From contig NZ_CP017244.1 in NCBI RefSeq assembly GCF_001908375.1, positions 124,001 through 188,000 of the forward strand: a DNA stretch of 64,000 nt, given 5' to 3'. Under the pieces are notes generated by a model, which saw only the letters and a program-made list of their open reading frames with translations, searched no databases and had not been told where the DNA came from. The DNA is from Rhizobium etli 8C-3 (GTDB taxonomy: Bacteria; Pseudomonadota; Alphaproteobacteria; Rhizobiales; Rhizobiaceae). The translations under genes were made by a program, and so were the position numbers. This document shows positions 1 through 9,309 of this stretch, piece after piece. Numbering within the stretch: the stretch's first letter is position 1; each line of letters begins with the position of its first letter.

Positions 1-135
1 GACCAGCAGGCAACCGGAGCATAGTTGTTCCAAAATTCCCCAGCGGTCGTCAACGCGGGTCGCGACCTTCGCAACCGCACCATTCATCACCTCGATCTGA
101 GAATCATTCAGCCTCACCAGGAGGGGCATCAACAT
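1..135 (-). CDS. Partial small hypothetical protein running off the window edge
   Basis: An open frame starts at an ATG on the minus strand at 135 and continues past base 1, giving 45 visible residues beginning MLMPLLVRLNDSQ. The L-x-D-x-Q start followed by an amphipathic helix resembles small rhizobial proteins of unknown function, but this is only an impression. It overlaps the end of the IS66 TnpB remnant by a few bases, so it may be a chance frame. No function is proposed. Confidence 0.2.
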   Translation of the reverse strand, partial: MLMPLLVRLNDSQIEVMNGAVAKVATRVDDRWGILEQLCSGCLLV

Positions 136-260
136 GCGTAGTCGAGCAGATAGCCGAGCTGCGCACGCGTAATCACCACCGTCCCGTCGGCCGCTGATGG
201 CCAGATAAAGCGGGCGCGTTCTAGCTTCTTCATGATCAGGCAGGCACCCTGGCCGTCGTG
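129..260 (-). mobile_element. IS66-family TnpB (Orf2) gene remnant
   Basis: Read on the minus strand, this stretch translates to a peptide with the core of IS66 Orf2/TnpB: HDGQG, then KKLERARFIWPSAADG, then AQLGYLLDYA and a stop. The family carries the run HDGQG..KRLERGRFIWPS near the middle of a protein of about 115 residues, so both the N-terminal half and the C-terminus are missing here. No other IS66 parts are visible in the window. The remnant sits about 60 bases upstream of the siderophore operon's regulatory region and marks a past rearrangement at that boundary. Confidence 0.7.
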
Positions 261-278
261 CAAAATAAAAACCCTTCG

Positions 279-340
279 TTGACAGAATTGTCATGAGCGC
301 GTTAAGGGTGCGGATATAACTTGAGTACAAGAATCAAGTT
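279..340 (+). promoter_or_regulatory. RirA-type iron-responsive box and promoter region of the siderophore operon
   Basis: TGAGTACAAGAATCA at 322-336 matches the TGA-N9-TCA iron-responsive operator bound by RirA in Rhizobiaceae. The arms extend to a perfect 7-bp inverted repeat, AACTTGA at 318-324 and TCAAGTT at 334-340. A possible -10 (TATAAC, 315-320) directly abuts the box. A second palindrome, TGACAGAATTGTCA, lies at 280-293; its spacer is 8, so it is not a canonical box. The first gene starts 48 bases after the repeat. Iron repression of the whole operon is inferred. Confidence 0.65.
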
Positions 341-387
341 TACGATCCAATCTTCGTCAAACAAGACAACGAAAGGTAGCTGAAACC

Positions 388-810
388 ATGAAATTCAATT
401 TGCTACCCCCGAATAAGTTGATTCCCACCGAGGAGACCGATTCACGCAGGGTCGATGAAGTTCATGGCCTCATTTCGACGGCCGGCTGCTGGACGGTCCC
501 TATCATGGTGGAGAAGGACGCACTTTTCGTGATGGATGGCCATCACCGTTTGGAGGTCGCGCTCCGGCTTCAGCTGCGTGCCGTCCCAGTCATTCTCCTC
601 GACTACAGCAGCGTACGCGTCGAAGCCTGGAGGGCCGGTGAGACGATCGCGCCAGCCGACGTTTACGACATGGCCCGCAGCCGACGAAAATTTCCGATCA
701 AGACCACCCGACACATTGCTTTGGACGATCTCCCGGCGTGCGATGTGAGCCTTGATGATCTTCGACAGTGGTACGAGCCTCTGGGTGGTTCTGAGAGGCT
801 CGCCGGATGA
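388..810 (+). CDS. ParB/sulfiredoxin-fold free serine kinase, SerK/SbnI-like
   Basis: First gene of the siderophore operon, 140 residues. The N-terminal half has the ParB/Srx fold signature of SerK and SbnI: an acidic segment (PTEETDSRRVDEV, about 13-25), then VMDGHHRLEVAL (about 48-59), where DGHHR is the typical nucleotide/phosphate site. SbnI of Staphylococcus and archaeal SerK phosphorylate free L-serine to O-phospho-L-serine, the substrate of SbnA-type synthases, and an SbnA-like gene lies two genes downstream. At 140 residues it is about half of SbnI and lacks SbnI's C-terminal part. The stop overlaps the next ATG (ATGA). Serine kinase activity is inferred from motif plus context; a DNA-binding ParB-like role is the alternative. 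Confidence 0.7.
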   Translation: MKFNLLPPNKLIPTEETDSRRVDEVHGLISTAGCWTVPIMVEKDALFVMDGHHRLEVALRLQLRAVPVILLDYSSVRVEAWRAGETIAPADVYDMARSRRKFPIKTTRHIALDDLPACDVSLDDLRQWYEPLGGSERLAG

Positions 811-2171
811 CGTCCCACATCATCCCAGTCGCGGGGGCGCACTTGTCTCCGATTCTGTCTCCTCTTGCTGCTGACATATTGACCGAGGGCGCGCCGCTCC
901 TGCACAAATGGATCGAAGAGTACGGGTCTCCGCTTCACCTCGTGCTTCCGTCGGAACTCACTGCAAATGTCGAAGCCCTGCGCCACGTTCTCGACGATCG
1001 GGGCGTTGGGCACGCGATCTATTATGGGTCGAAAGTCAATAAATCTTCAGCCCTTCTGCAAGCCGCACTCGGGGCGGGCGCAGGAATCGACGTGTCGAGT
1101 GTTTACGAGCTTCGTGATGCTGTGAAACTTGGGGCTCGCGGTGACGATATCGTGGCGACCGGTCCCGCAAAGACGGCGCGATTTCACGACGAGCTGGTCC
1201 GCATCAGGGCTCTTGTCTCGGTTGATAGCCCGGAGGAGCTCGCCGACATATCGAGGCGGCTGCCGGCAAATGGCGCAAAGCAGCCTGTCCTCTTGCGACT
1301 GCAGCCGAAAGGACATGAGAAGAGCCGTTTTGGCATGGCTGCCGACACGGTACGAGCGTGCCTGTCGCGCATCGTTGGCGATGATCGTCTCCGGTTCGAC
1401 GGCATACATTTCCATTTGAGCGGATACCGCTTTCAGGATCGGTCGGTCGCGTTTGAGGAGGCCGCCAAGCTGATGGAGGAAGCACGCGCAATCGGATTGT
1501 CTCCAACAATGATCGATATCGGCGGCGGACTGCCGGCACAATATGTGTCTGAGGCGGCATGGGGAGAACATCTGCAGCGCCAAAGCGCCGACAATTACCG
1601 GACGGGTAAAGTTCCGGCTTCCTTTTATCCCTATGGCGGTCCGCTATCGGCGGCGGCGTGGCTTCGTCGCTTTTTGAACGCATTGCTCTCATCGGGCCAG
1701 ACTATTGAAGACTATTTCAGAGAGCGCAAACTAACGCTCGCGATGGAGCCGGGGCGCTCCCTTGTCGATCAGGCGGCGATTTCAGCTTTCCGTATCACAC
1801 GCGTGAAGGATCTCGGCGGCGGAAATGGCGTGATCTTCGTCGAAGGCAGCAGTTTCAGCGCCTGCGAGACCTGGTTTGCTTCCGAATTCATGGTGGATCC
1901 CATCCTGCTACCCCGGAACGACCGGGCTCCCCCGGGTGAGGCTTTCCGGGCCTACATTGCCGGTCACAGCTGCCTTGACGAAGACGTCCTGAGCAATCGC
2001 TGGCTTGGCTTTCCCCATGTTCCCGAGGCCGGAGACGTTCTCGTCTGGGCCAATACAGGCGGCTATCAGATGGATCTGCTGGAAAATGAGTTCCATCGGC
2101 ACCCGATGCCCAAGCGGTTATGCGTCACAAAGAGCGCAGCCGGCGAACTATCGATCTATCCCGACAACTAG
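807..2171 (+). CDS. PLP-dependent decarboxylase, DAP/ornithine decarboxylase fold (SbnH-like)
   Basis: 454 residues, fold-type III decarboxylase. The PLP lysine is K76 in YGSKVNKS, followed by HFHLSGY at 201-207, the phosphate-binding DIGGGLP at 237-243, EPGR at 314-317 and the catalytic Cys in SACETW near 353. In staphyloferrin B synthesis SbnH decarboxylates a carboxylated intermediate to leave an ethylenediamine unit. The same step would give the ethylenediamine bridge of rhizobactin if it acts on an N-(2-amino-2-carboxyethyl) amino acid made by the next gene's product. The start codon overlaps the upstream stop, indicating translational coupling. The family is clear; the substrate is inferred. 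Confidence 0.85.
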   Translation: MTSHIIPVAGAHLSPILSPLAADILTEGAPLLHKWIEEYGSPLHLVLPSELTANVEALRHVLDDRGVGHAIYYGSKVNKSSALLQAALGAGAGIDVSSVYELRDAVKLGARGDDIVATGPAKTARFHDELVRIRALVSVDSPEELADISRRLPANGAKQPVLLRLQPKGHEKSRFGMAADTVRACLSRIVGDDRLRFDGIHFHLSGYRFQDRSVAFEEAAKLMEEARAIGLSPTMIDIGGGLPAQYVSEAAWGEHLQRQSADNYRTGKVPASFYPYGGPLSAAAWLRRFLNALLSSGQTIEDYFRERKLTLAMEPGRSLVDQAAISAFRITRVKDLGGGNGVIFVEGSSFSACETWFASEFMVDPILLPRNDRAPPGEAFRAYIAGHSCLDEDVLSNRWLGFPHVPEAGDVLVWANTGGYQMDLLENEFHRHPMPKRLCVTKSAAGELSIYPDN

Positions 2172-2182
2172 GAGAGAACACC

Positions 2183-3193
2183 ATGCTTCCTACGACTGTG
2201 ACCCAATTGATTGGGCGCACCCCGGTCATGTCGATCGAGATCCCGAGCCGAACTTCCAGACTGGTGTTGAAGATAGAAAAGAACAATCCCGGCGGTTCGA
2301 TGAAGGATCGCATGGCGCGCAGCATGGTCGTGGCGGCCTTGCAGGATGGCCGGCTTGCTCCGGGAGGCACGATCGTCGAATCGTCTTCGGGAAACACCGG
2401 TATCGGCCTGGCGCTGGCGGCGGTCGAGTTCGGATTGAATTTCATTGCCGTCGTGGATCATCATGCTGCGCCGGACAAAATCCGCATGATGCGAGCGATC
2501 GGCGCCGATATCCGCTACGTCGAAGGGGATTTCAGGGAGGATGAAGTCGCCGTGGTCGCCAGGCAGAGACTGGCAGCGCAACTCGGCACGCAGCTGCCAG
2601 GCGCCATGTTCATGAACCAGTCCGACAATCCGGCCAATCCCGAGGGATATGCCGGTTATGTTGATGAACTGATGGAGCAACTTCCCGACGGCATCGATGC
2701 ATTCGTGGGATGCGTGGGTACGGGGGGCTCGATGACCGGCATCTCGCAGCGGCTCAAGAAGCGCTTTCCCACGATCCGCACGATCGCCGTGGAGCCTGCG
2801 GGCTCCATCGTGTTCGGACAACCGGGACATCCCTATTACCAGTCTGGAACCGGCACGCCGGCCGGCGACGACGTCGGCAAGGTCCTCGACTATAGCTGCA
2901 TTGACGAGGGCGTACAGGTTACCGATGCGCAGGCTTTCGAAACGGCGCGTTATATTGCCCGTCACAAGGCGCTGCTCGTTGGCGGATCGACAGGCGGGGC
3001 GATCTACAAGGCTCTCGAATTCATCGCTTCCGGTAAGTTGCAGGGTACCGTCGTGACGACCGTAGCCGACGGAGGGGAGAAATATCTCGGTTCGGTGTTC
3101 GACGATGACTGGATGGCAAAGCGCGACCTGTTCGACCCGTCCATTGCCGTCCAGCTCGATGCCTGGCTTTTCGGACAGGCACGCGCAGCATGA
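2183..3193 (+). CDS. PLP-dependent beta-substitution synthase, SbnA-like
   Basis: 336 residues from the ATG at 2183, chosen because AGGAGAG lies just upstream and MLPTTVTQLIGRTPV is the usual start of this family. Fold-type II PLP enzyme: PLP lysine K41 in NPGGSMKDR, SSSGNTG at about 68-74, GTGGSMTG in the middle. It resembles cysteine synthase and SbnA. SbnA uses O-phosphoserine rather than O-acetylserine and joins its aminoacrylate to the alpha-amino group of glutamate. Position behind a SerK-like kinase and a decarboxylase argues for the SbnA reaction; the acceptor amino acid (glutamate, lysine or other) cannot be read from the sequence. Plain cysteine synthase is the less likely alternative. 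Confidence 0.8.
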   Translation: MLPTTVTQLIGRTPVMSIEIPSRTSRLVLKIEKNNPGGSMKDRMARSMVVAALQDGRLAPGGTIVESSSGNTGIGLALAAVEFGLNFIAVVDHHAAPDKIRMMRAIGADIRYVEGDFREDEVAVVARQRLAAQLGTQLPGAMFMNQSDNPANPEGYAGYVDELMEQLPDGIDAFVGCVGTGGSMTGISQRLKKRFPTIRTIAVEPAGSIVFGQPGHPYYQSGTGTPAGDDVGKVLDYSCIDEGVQVTDAQAFETARYIARHKALLVGGSTGGAIYKALEFIASGKLQGTVVTTVADGGEKYLGSVFDDDWMAKRDLFDPSIAVQLDAWLFGQARAA

Positions 3194-4332
3194 AGGTTAC
3201 AATATGCGGGGCCGGACGAACCGGCCATCTAAATGCTGTCCTGTTCAAACAGCGCGACGGTGTGGAAGTGTCCGTTCTGACATCATCGGCACAGCTTGCT
3301 GGGAAATGGTCGAATGGAGAGCAGATCTGGCGGGCGACTTTGTCCGATGGCAGCGTTCTGGCGGGACGGATTGATCATGTCGGCATCGATCCCAGCACCG
3401 CGCTTGCCGGTACGGATCTGGTCGTTGTGACGCAACCCGCCCACGCGCGTCCAGCGCTGTTGCGGCAGGTAGCCCCCCATCTGCCGGACGATAAACGGGT
3501 CTCCGTGGGAGCCATTCCGGGGTTTTGCGGGTTTGACTGGCTTGCCGAGGCTGCCTTAGGCGGTCGCGAGAATGTCATGATCTGGGGGATGAAGGACGTG
3601 CCCCATACCGCTTATAATCTTATTGCGGGCAGCCAAGTGCGCATGGGTGGCGCGAAGGCTCAACTCTATGCGGCGCTTCATCGTCGCGAGGCTAAAGCTG
3701 CGAAAGAAGAGTTGTCGGATTTGCTCGGCCCGCTGTACGAAGCGCCGATCAGCATCCTCGAAGACTATCTCGAGATCACGCTGACCCCAGGCAATGCTTT
3801 GATGCATCCGGCTGTGCTCTACGGGCTTGTCGGCCCCGGTGCCCCATGGGAGGAACGCCCCTTTGATGAGCCAATCTGCTGGTGGAGCGATTGCCCGCGC
3901 ACCGGCGCGGAAATGCTGGAGGCGTGTGACGCCGAAAATCAGGTGCTCAAGCACGCCGCCGAAAGGCGGCTCAAGGTCAATCTTGCAAGCGTAAAGCCGC
4001 TCAAGCAAGAGTTGATCGAGGCTTATGGCGACCAAATCGGCGATGACAGCACGATGTATTCCCTGTTGAGAACCAACAGCGCCTATGCCGGAATCCGTGC
4101 GCCCCTCGTTGCCAATCCGGATGGACCGGGTCTGGTGATCGACCGGGAAAGCCGTGCCTTTCATGAAGACATCGCTTTCGGTCAGGCCCTGCTTCTTCAA
4201 ATGGCCAAGCGGCTGGATGTGCCGGTGCCCACTATCGAAACGACTTATCATTGGGCGCGGGCCTACCACGGCAATCTGCCCCAACCTCCTCTGAATTTTG
4301 TTCCGATGAAATGGGCTGAGGCAATCGGATGA
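3190..4332 (+). CDS. Opine (octopine/nopaline-type) dehydrogenase of the siderophore operon
   Basis: 380 residues. N-terminal Rossmann domain with GAGRTG at 7-12, then a C-terminal octopine dehydrogenase domain with TLTPGNALMHPAVLYG at about 198-212; His206 fits the catalytic His of this family. Opine dehydrogenases reductively couple an amino group to a 2-oxo acid, or run the reverse. It is not an SbnB homologue (ornithine cyclodeaminase fold) nor clearly a CntM-type staphylopine dehydrogenase. Two roles fit: oxidative release of diaminopropionate from an SbnA product, or addition of a carboxyethyl arm from pyruvate as in rhizobactin. Both ends overlap neighbours by 4 bases. Confidence 0.8.
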   Translation: MKVTICGAGRTGHLNAVLFKQRDGVEVSVLTSSAQLAGKWSNGEQIWRATLSDGSVLAGRIDHVGIDPSTALAGTDLVVVTQPAHARPALLRQVAPHLPDDKRVSVGAIPGFCGFDWLAEAALGGRENVMIWGMKDVPHTAYNLIAGSQVRMGGAKAQLYAALHRREAKAAKEELSDLLGPLYEAPISILEDYLEITLTPGNALMHPAVLYGLVGPGAPWEERPFDEPICWWSDCPRTGAEMLEACDAENQVLKHAAERRLKVNLASVKPLKQELIEAYGDQIGDDSTMYSLLRTNSAYAGIRAPLVANPDGPGLVIDRESRAFHEDIAFGQALLLQMAKRLDVPVPTIETTYHWARAYHGNLPQPPLNFVPMKWAEAIG

Positions 4333-6209
4333 ATGAAAATATCGTCAATTCCTACGCAGGGGGAAGAGATGGGCTCGACCCGCTGCTTCACCAACAGGCA
4401 TCGCACAACGCCCTAGCGCGCCTTGTGCGATGCCTCCTCGCCGAACGTATTCTCAATCCCGACGCCTTGCTTTGGTCAGCAGATGGGACCCAGGCATGGC
4501 TTCCCTTGTGGTCTGCCAGAAAGGTACTCCATTTCGCAGACCTGCGCCGTTTGCCAGCCAATACGATGTTGAATAGCGGCGCGATCGAAATCATCGATGA
4601 CAGGGGCAGGCGGCGAAGGCTGGAAGCGCCAGCCGATCTGGTCGCCGAGAGTTCATCGGACTGGTCGGTCGAACCCGCCTCGGATGGGATTTCGCGTCTG
4701 CTCGCCGATATCGAAAACAGCATGCAGAACGACGCGCTGATCCGTCGTCACCGCCGGGAATGGACTGCGTCGCTGAACCGGGAATTAGCGGCTGGCGGCA
4801 ACACGGGCCTCATTGCCCATCTTCGGCATACCCGCCCTGTACACCAGGCAGCCATGATGCTGGACCAGTGGGGGGCCTTGGAAGGACATCCTTTTTACCC
4901 GACCTGGAAGTCGAAGCCAGGCCTCACGGCGCAGGAGGTCGAGGCCTTGTCGCCGGAATTCGGCGCGCGCGTCAATCTACGCATAGCTGCTCTGCGGCAG
5001 GATTGGGCCTATGTGGAGGCGATGCCCCATGTGGACAGCTACAACGGCTGGTTCCACGACAATTACCCCGAGCTCTGGGACGCCTGGGTCAAGGCTTTGA
5101 CGGAAAGGGGGCAAACACCTGCCGACTGGCTGCCCTTGCCGATTCATTCCTGGCATCTGGATCACTTTGTCCACCGGGAATTTGCCGACGAGATCGCTTC
5201 CGGCGTGCTTCTGGTCGATGGACCGGAGATTGCCACAATCCCCTCCATGTCCTTTCGCACGATGCTGCCGGACCTCGAAGAAGCAAGGCCGTTTATCAAA
5301 TTGCCGGTCGCCATCTGGATGACGAGCGAAATGCGGACCTTGCAGGCGAAGTCCATTCACATGGGGCCGAGGCTCAGCACCCTGATCTCCGATATTCTCG
5401 CTGCAGATCAAGCCCTTGGCAGCGAACTGGAGTTCTTCCGCGAAGAGTTGGGTGCGATCCTCCATCATCCCGACACAGGCGATGAACATCCCGGCCGTTT
5501 CCTCTCGGTCGTCTATCGCGAAGTGGACGCCATCTCGCGCAAAGACGGGTTGATGCCCGTCACGGTGGCCGCCTTGTTGGCCGCAAGTCCCGTCGACGGC
5601 CGACCGCTGATCTGCGAACTGGTCGCACGCTTGGGCGATGATCGGCCAGCGGCCGCAGAGTTTTTTCGCAATTATGTCGAGGTCGTTCTTAGGCCAACGA
5701 TCGCCATGTATCTTTTATATGGCATCGCCTTCGAAGCTCACCAGCAGAACAGTACCGTACTCTTGGATCCGTCAGGACGCCCGCAGCGGTTGCTCATTCG
5801 CGACTTCGGTGATGGCCGGAGCTTCGCCCCCCTGTTCGAGGCGCGAGGATATTCGCTAAAGCCATTCAGCCGCGCGGGGATCTTGCCGACCACCTTCAAT
5901 GACGACATCGCTCTTGTTCGGTCGTTCGTTATCGATGCGTGCTTCGTTTGCCACCTTCACGAAGTGGCGCTTTGCCTGAACGAACACTTCGGCCTCAGCG
6001 AGGCATGGTCGATCCTGAGGCAGAAGACTGAAGAAGCGTTTGATCGGGTACGACCCCGCGTTCTGTCCGACGAACTTTGGCTGGAAGAGCGAAAGGCGTT
6101 TCTCGATCGCCCCTGGCCGACCCGTTCTGTCTTGCGTATGCATCTTGAGCGATATCGCAATTATCGTCTGGAGCATGAACTGCCAAACCCGCTGACTGAG
6201 ACGCCATGA
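4329..6209 (+). CDS. NRPS-independent siderophore (NIS) synthetase, IucA/IucC family
   Basis: 626 residues, full length for the family. Motifs in order: [14 protein letters not shown] (185-198, the HPxxPxxKxxxG ATP site), [13 protein letters not shown] (about 267-279, a variant of the usual HPWQ), SMSFRT (305-310), [14 protein letters not shown] (322-335), FEAHQQNS and LIRDFGD in the C-terminal FhuF-like part. The enzyme adenylates a carboxylic acid (citrate, 2-oxoglutarate, malate or similar) and couples it to an amine or alcohol. It is the only NIS synthetase in the operon, so the product probably has a single synthetase-made amide; staphyloferrin B needs three. The HPWQ to HSWH change may reflect an unusual substrate. 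Confidence 0.92.
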   Translation: MNENIVNSYAGGRDGLDPLLHQQASHNALARLVRCLLAERILNPDALLWSADGTQAWLPLWSARKVLHFADLRRLPANTMLNSGAIEIIDDRGRRRRLEAPADLVAESSSDWSVEPASDGISRLLADIENSMQNDALIRRHRREWTASLNRELAAGGNTGLIAHLRHTRPVHQAAMMLDQWGALEGHPFYPTWKSKPGLTAQEVEALSPEFGARVNLRIAALRQDWAYVEAMPHVDSYNGWFHDNYPELWDAWVKALTERGQTPADWLPLPIHSWHLDHFVHREFADEIASGVLLVDGPEIATIPSMSFRTMLPDLEEARPFIKLPVAIWMTSEMRTLQAKSIHMGPRLSTLISDILAADQALGSELEFFREELGAILHHPDTGDEHPGRFLSVVYREVDAISRKDGLMPVTVAALLAASPVDGRPLICELVARLGDDRPAAAEFFRNYVEVVLRPTIAMYLLYGIAFEAHQQNSTVLLDPSGRPQRLLIRDFGDGRSFAPLFEARGYSLKPFSRAGILPTTFNDDIALVRSFVIDACFVCHLHEVALCLNEHFGLSEAWSILRQKTEEAFDRVRPRVLSDELWLEERKAFLDRPWPTRSVLRMHLERYRNYRLEHELPNPLTETP

Positions 6210-7438
6210 CGGGGACTATTGCGGTTGTCCGAGGCTTCGGGCCGGTCTTCGCTATTCTCTTTGGCCTGCAGTTCATCTCCATGGGGGCCATGGAGATGAG
6301 CGGCCCATTCTGGCCATTGCGCATCGAGGAATTGTCCTCCTCTGGCGGCATATTCGCGTTGGCCGGAATCGGGGTCTATGTGTGCCCGATGGTTGGGGTG
6401 TCTCTTACAAGCGCGCTGTGGGGACGGATGGGTGACCGCTACGGCAACCGCCTGATGATGGTCAGAGCGCTTGCCGGCCTTGCGCTCATCCAGATCCTCG
6501 TTTCCTTCGCTCAGGATGTCTGGATGATCCTGCTCCTGCGGTTTCTGCAGGGATGTTGCGCTGGCTATATCGCCCCGGCCCAGGCCTATGGCATCCAGAT
6601 TACAGGCGGCCGTAACCGAGGGGTGCTTCTGACCTGGCTTCAGGTGGCGACCAATGTCGGTTCGCTTGGTGGAGCATTTCTCGGCGGACTCATCTTGGAC
6701 GCCTCGTCCTTTGCGACGATCAACCTGACGGCCGGTTTCATCTGTGCTGTGTGCGCCGCCGCTGCCTGGGCGATCTTGCCTCGGCCTGCGGCAGAAACGA
6801 GCGGAGACGGTGGGGGGCAGGTTCGCCAAAATCAAGCATTCAAGGGGAAAGCTACCGCACCTGTCTGGGGCCTATTGGCACTGACGGGAATGATGCTTGC
6901 CAGCCGAATGGTCTTGCAGGTGCCATTCGCGCTGTACATGGCAGAGGTCTTTCGAGCTCCTCATTGGGTCACTGGCTTCAGCTATGGCCTTCTGGCGCTC
7001 GGCTTTGTCGTGGCGGCTCCGCTCTGGGCGCAATTTTTCAACGACCGTCCGGCAAGTTACATCCTTGGTTGGATGATCCTAATTGCCGGTGGATGCGCCT
7101 TGCTTACCATTCTTGCCGGCCTGACCCGTTCCGTCGAATATTTCTCTCTGATTTATCTGTTCTGGGGCGGTCTATTGGGCGGTACGACACCCATCCTCGT
7201 GGCCCTCATGTCCGCAGCCACGGCTGATGGTCGTCAGGGTTCGGTGCTCGGCACTGCCCAGTCCTGGCAGCAGATTGGATCTGTGGCAGGGATAGCCACC
7301 GGCGCGGGCACTACCCAGATATTCGGACTTACAAGCGTTTTCCCTCTCGCGTCGCTGCTTTATGCGGCATCCCTCTTTACTGCCGTCGGCCTGTGGTTCC
7401 TTGCACGCTCGCGCCTACCTATTGGAGATTCCTTGTGA
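6206..7438 (+). CDS. MFS transporter, probable siderophore exporter
   Basis: 410 residues with about 12 hydrophobic segments and the MFS loop motif [13 protein letters not shown] (near residues 72-84). Resembles drug/siderophore exporters such as SbnD. Its position directly after the NIS synthetase, with a 4-base ATGA overlap, supports export of the finished siderophore from the cytoplasm. The stop overlaps the GTG start of the periplasmic binding protein gene. Confidence 0.85.
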   Translation: MTGTIAVVRGFGPVFAILFGLQFISMGAMEMSGPFWPLRIEELSSSGGIFALAGIGVYVCPMVGVSLTSALWGRMGDRYGNRLMMVRALAGLALIQILVSFAQDVWMILLLRFLQGCCAGYIAPAQAYGIQITGGRNRGVLLTWLQVATNVGSLGGAFLGGLILDASSFATINLTAGFICAVCAAAAWAILPRPAAETSGDGGGQVRQNQAFKGKATAPVWGLLALTGMMLASRMVLQVPFALYMAEVFRAPHWVTGFSYGLLALGFVVAAPLWAQFFNDRPASYILGWMILIAGGCALLTILAGLTRSVEYFSLIYLFWGGLLGGTTPILVALMSAATADGRQGSVLGTAQSWQQIGSVAGIATGAGTTQIFGLTSVFPLASLLYAASLFTAVGLWFLARSRLPIGDSL

Positions 7439-8595
7439 CATGCCTTCGTCTCTACGCGTTTGCGATAATCCTGTTGTTGGCGCCATTTGCTGCTCTTTCT
7501 GCTCGCGCCGAAAATGATGCGATTGCGCAAACGACTGTTACCGTCAAGGATATTGCCGGGCGGGATGTGCAAGTTAAGGTGCCCGTCTCCCGGATGCTGC
7601 TCGGAGAAGGCAGGCAACTCTATCTGGTCGCATCGCTCGACAGAGAAGATCCGCTGCAACGCATCGTCGCATGGCGCAACGATCTGATCGAAGCCGATCC
7701 CGCGACCTACAAGCAATATCTCGACAAATTCCCCGCGCTTGCGAAATTGCCGACCTTCAAGGGAAATGAAGGAAGTCTGATCGATATCGAATCCGCGATC
7801 GTAAAGAAACCCGACGTAGTTCTCCTCAACCTCGAAGCCAAACAGGCCAATGAAGACGCCCAGTATATCGAGAAACTCGCATCCCTTGACATACCAGTCC
7901 TCTATATCGATTTCAGGCACTCTCCGCTTCAGAACACGGACCCCACCATCCGCCTGCTCGGCAAGATCATGGGGCGCGAGCAGCGAGCCGAAGACGTCAT
8001 CGCATTCCGCAAACAGGCGATCGCTCGGGTCGAGGACGTGGTTGCAAAGACAAAGCCGGACCGCCCGAAGGTTTTCATCGAGCGCATCGGCGGATACACG
8101 GAGGACTGCTGCCTTTCATTCGGCGCTGAGAATTTCGGCAAATATGTCGATCTGGCCGGCGGACACAATATTGGCAGGGATTTTCTGCCTTCGACATTCG
8201 GACAGCTTAGTCCCGAACAGGTGGTCGTCTCCAATCCCGATCATGTCATTGTCACCAGCGCCGATTGGCAGGCCTATGTGCCTGGCGGCCGCTGGATTCC
8301 GGTCGGCCCGAATGCAGACCTGGATGCTTCGCGGAAGAAGCTCGAGTGGTATACGATGCGGGATGCCTATGCCGGAACAACGGCGCAGACGAAGCGCAAT
8401 TTCCACTCCATCTGGCACCAGTTTTACAACAGCCCCTATGAATTTATCGCAGTCCAATGGATCGCAAAGTGGCTCCATCCCGATCTCTTCACCGATCTCG
8501 ACCCGGACAAGACGTTTGCTGAATATCACAAGCGCTTTCTGCCGATCGCCTATCAGCCCGGCTACGCCGTCAGCTTGGATGCCCAAGAGCAATGA
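7435..8595 (+). CDS. Periplasmic ferric-siderophore binding protein (FecB/BtuF-type)
   Basis: 386 residues from the GTG at 7435, chosen because it overlaps the upstream TGA (GTGA), like the other junctions in this operon, and begins directly with a signal peptide ([24 protein letters not shown]). The mature protein has the cluster-B fold of Fe/B12 binding proteins (PF01497 type): [48 protein letters not shown]. It should hand the ferric chelate to an inner-membrane ABC importer, yet the permease and ATPase genes that follow are disrupted. The reading frame here is intact. Confidence 0.88.
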   Translation: MTCLRLYAFAIILLLAPFAALSARAENDAIAQTTVTVKDIAGRDVQVKVPVSRMLLGEGRQLYLVASLDREDPLQRIVAWRNDLIEADPATYKQYLDKFPALAKLPTFKGNEGSLIDIESAIVKKPDVVLLNLEAKQANEDAQYIEKLASLDIPVLYIDFRHSPLQNTDPTIRLLGKIMGREQRAEDVIAFRKQAIARVEDVVAKTKPDRPKVFIERIGGYTEDCCLSFGAENFGKYVDLAGGHNIGRDFLPSTFGQLSPEQVVVSNPDHVIVTSADWQAYVPGGRWIPVGPNADLDASRKKLEWYTMRDAYAGTTAQTKRNFHSIWHQFYNSPYEFIAVQWIAKWLHPDLFTDLDPDKTFAEYHKRFLPIAYQPGYAVSLDAQEQ

Positions 8596-9309
8596 CCGAG
8601 ACCCAGACAGCCATGGGCCACGCTAATGCGGTCGACCGCTAGCGACTGGCAAATCTCAGAAAACATCTTGTGCTTTGTCTGCTGCTTGCAGCGGCAGTCC
8701 TTGTGTTTCTCGCCGATATTGCCACCGGCCCAGCCTGGTACGGGCTGGACGATGTGTTGAAGACCGTGTTGATGCCTGCGGATGCGCAAGCCCAGATGCG
8801 CGTCGTGATCTGGTCCATCCGTATGCCGTCAGCCCTTATGGCTGTTGCCGTCGAAATGGCATTGGCGACCGCCGGCGTTCAGATGCAGACGGTGCTCAAC
8901 AATCCGCTCGCGAGCCCTTTTACTCTTGGGATTTCGTCGGCAGCAAGCTTCGGCGCGGCTTTGGCTCTAGCGTTCGGCCTGTCCTTCATTCCGGTTGCCG
9001 GTGTTCGTCGCCTTCGCCTGGAAACGCTCGTGCTCATATCGCTCCTGTCGTCCATTCCGGCCGCATTCCTCGGAACGATCGGCTTTGTCGGACTTGTGGC
9101 GCCACACATCGCAAGAATGCTTGTGGGTGAGGATCAGCGGCGCTTGCTTCCTGCCAGTGCCATGATCGGAGCTCTGATCATGTCATCCAGTTCCACGGTG
9201 GCGAAAGTTCTCGTGCCAGGCGCGGTTTTACCGATCGGCGTCATCACCGCCGTCACAGGCCTGCCGCTTCTTTTATCTTATCCTGAAGGGAGGGCGGGAA
9301 ACATGGTAG
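8592..9309 (+). pseudogene. FecCD-family siderophore permease, disrupted
   Basis: The ATG at 8592 overlaps the upstream stop, but an in-frame TAG at 8640-8642 ends translation after 16 codons; the same frame then continues into a clear FecCD permease (LLLAAAVLVFLADIATGP, GVQMQTVLNNPLASPFTLG, TIGFVGLVAPHIARMLVGEDQRR). Between SFIPVAG and VRRLRLE roughly 100 family residues with several membrane helices are absent, an internal in-frame deletion near 9000. Near 9258-9270 a frameshift is needed to reach the expected tail FYLILKGGRETW ending at TAG 9307-9309. VAVEMALATAG also has Glu where the family has Gly. At least three lesions make a functional product very unlikely. A restart inside the fragment would give at best a truncated protein. 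Confidence 0.85.

Noticed and set aside
280..293. TGACAGAATTGTCA as a further RirA box
   Set aside because: The spacer between TGA and TCA is 8, not 9. It is kept only as a nearby palindrome within the promoter region.
388..8595. Staphyloferrin B operon
   Set aside because: SbnA-, SbnH- and SbnI-like genes are present, but there is only one NIS synthetase and no SbnB (ornithine cyclodeaminase fold) or SbnG citrate synthase; the dehydrogenase is of the opine fold.
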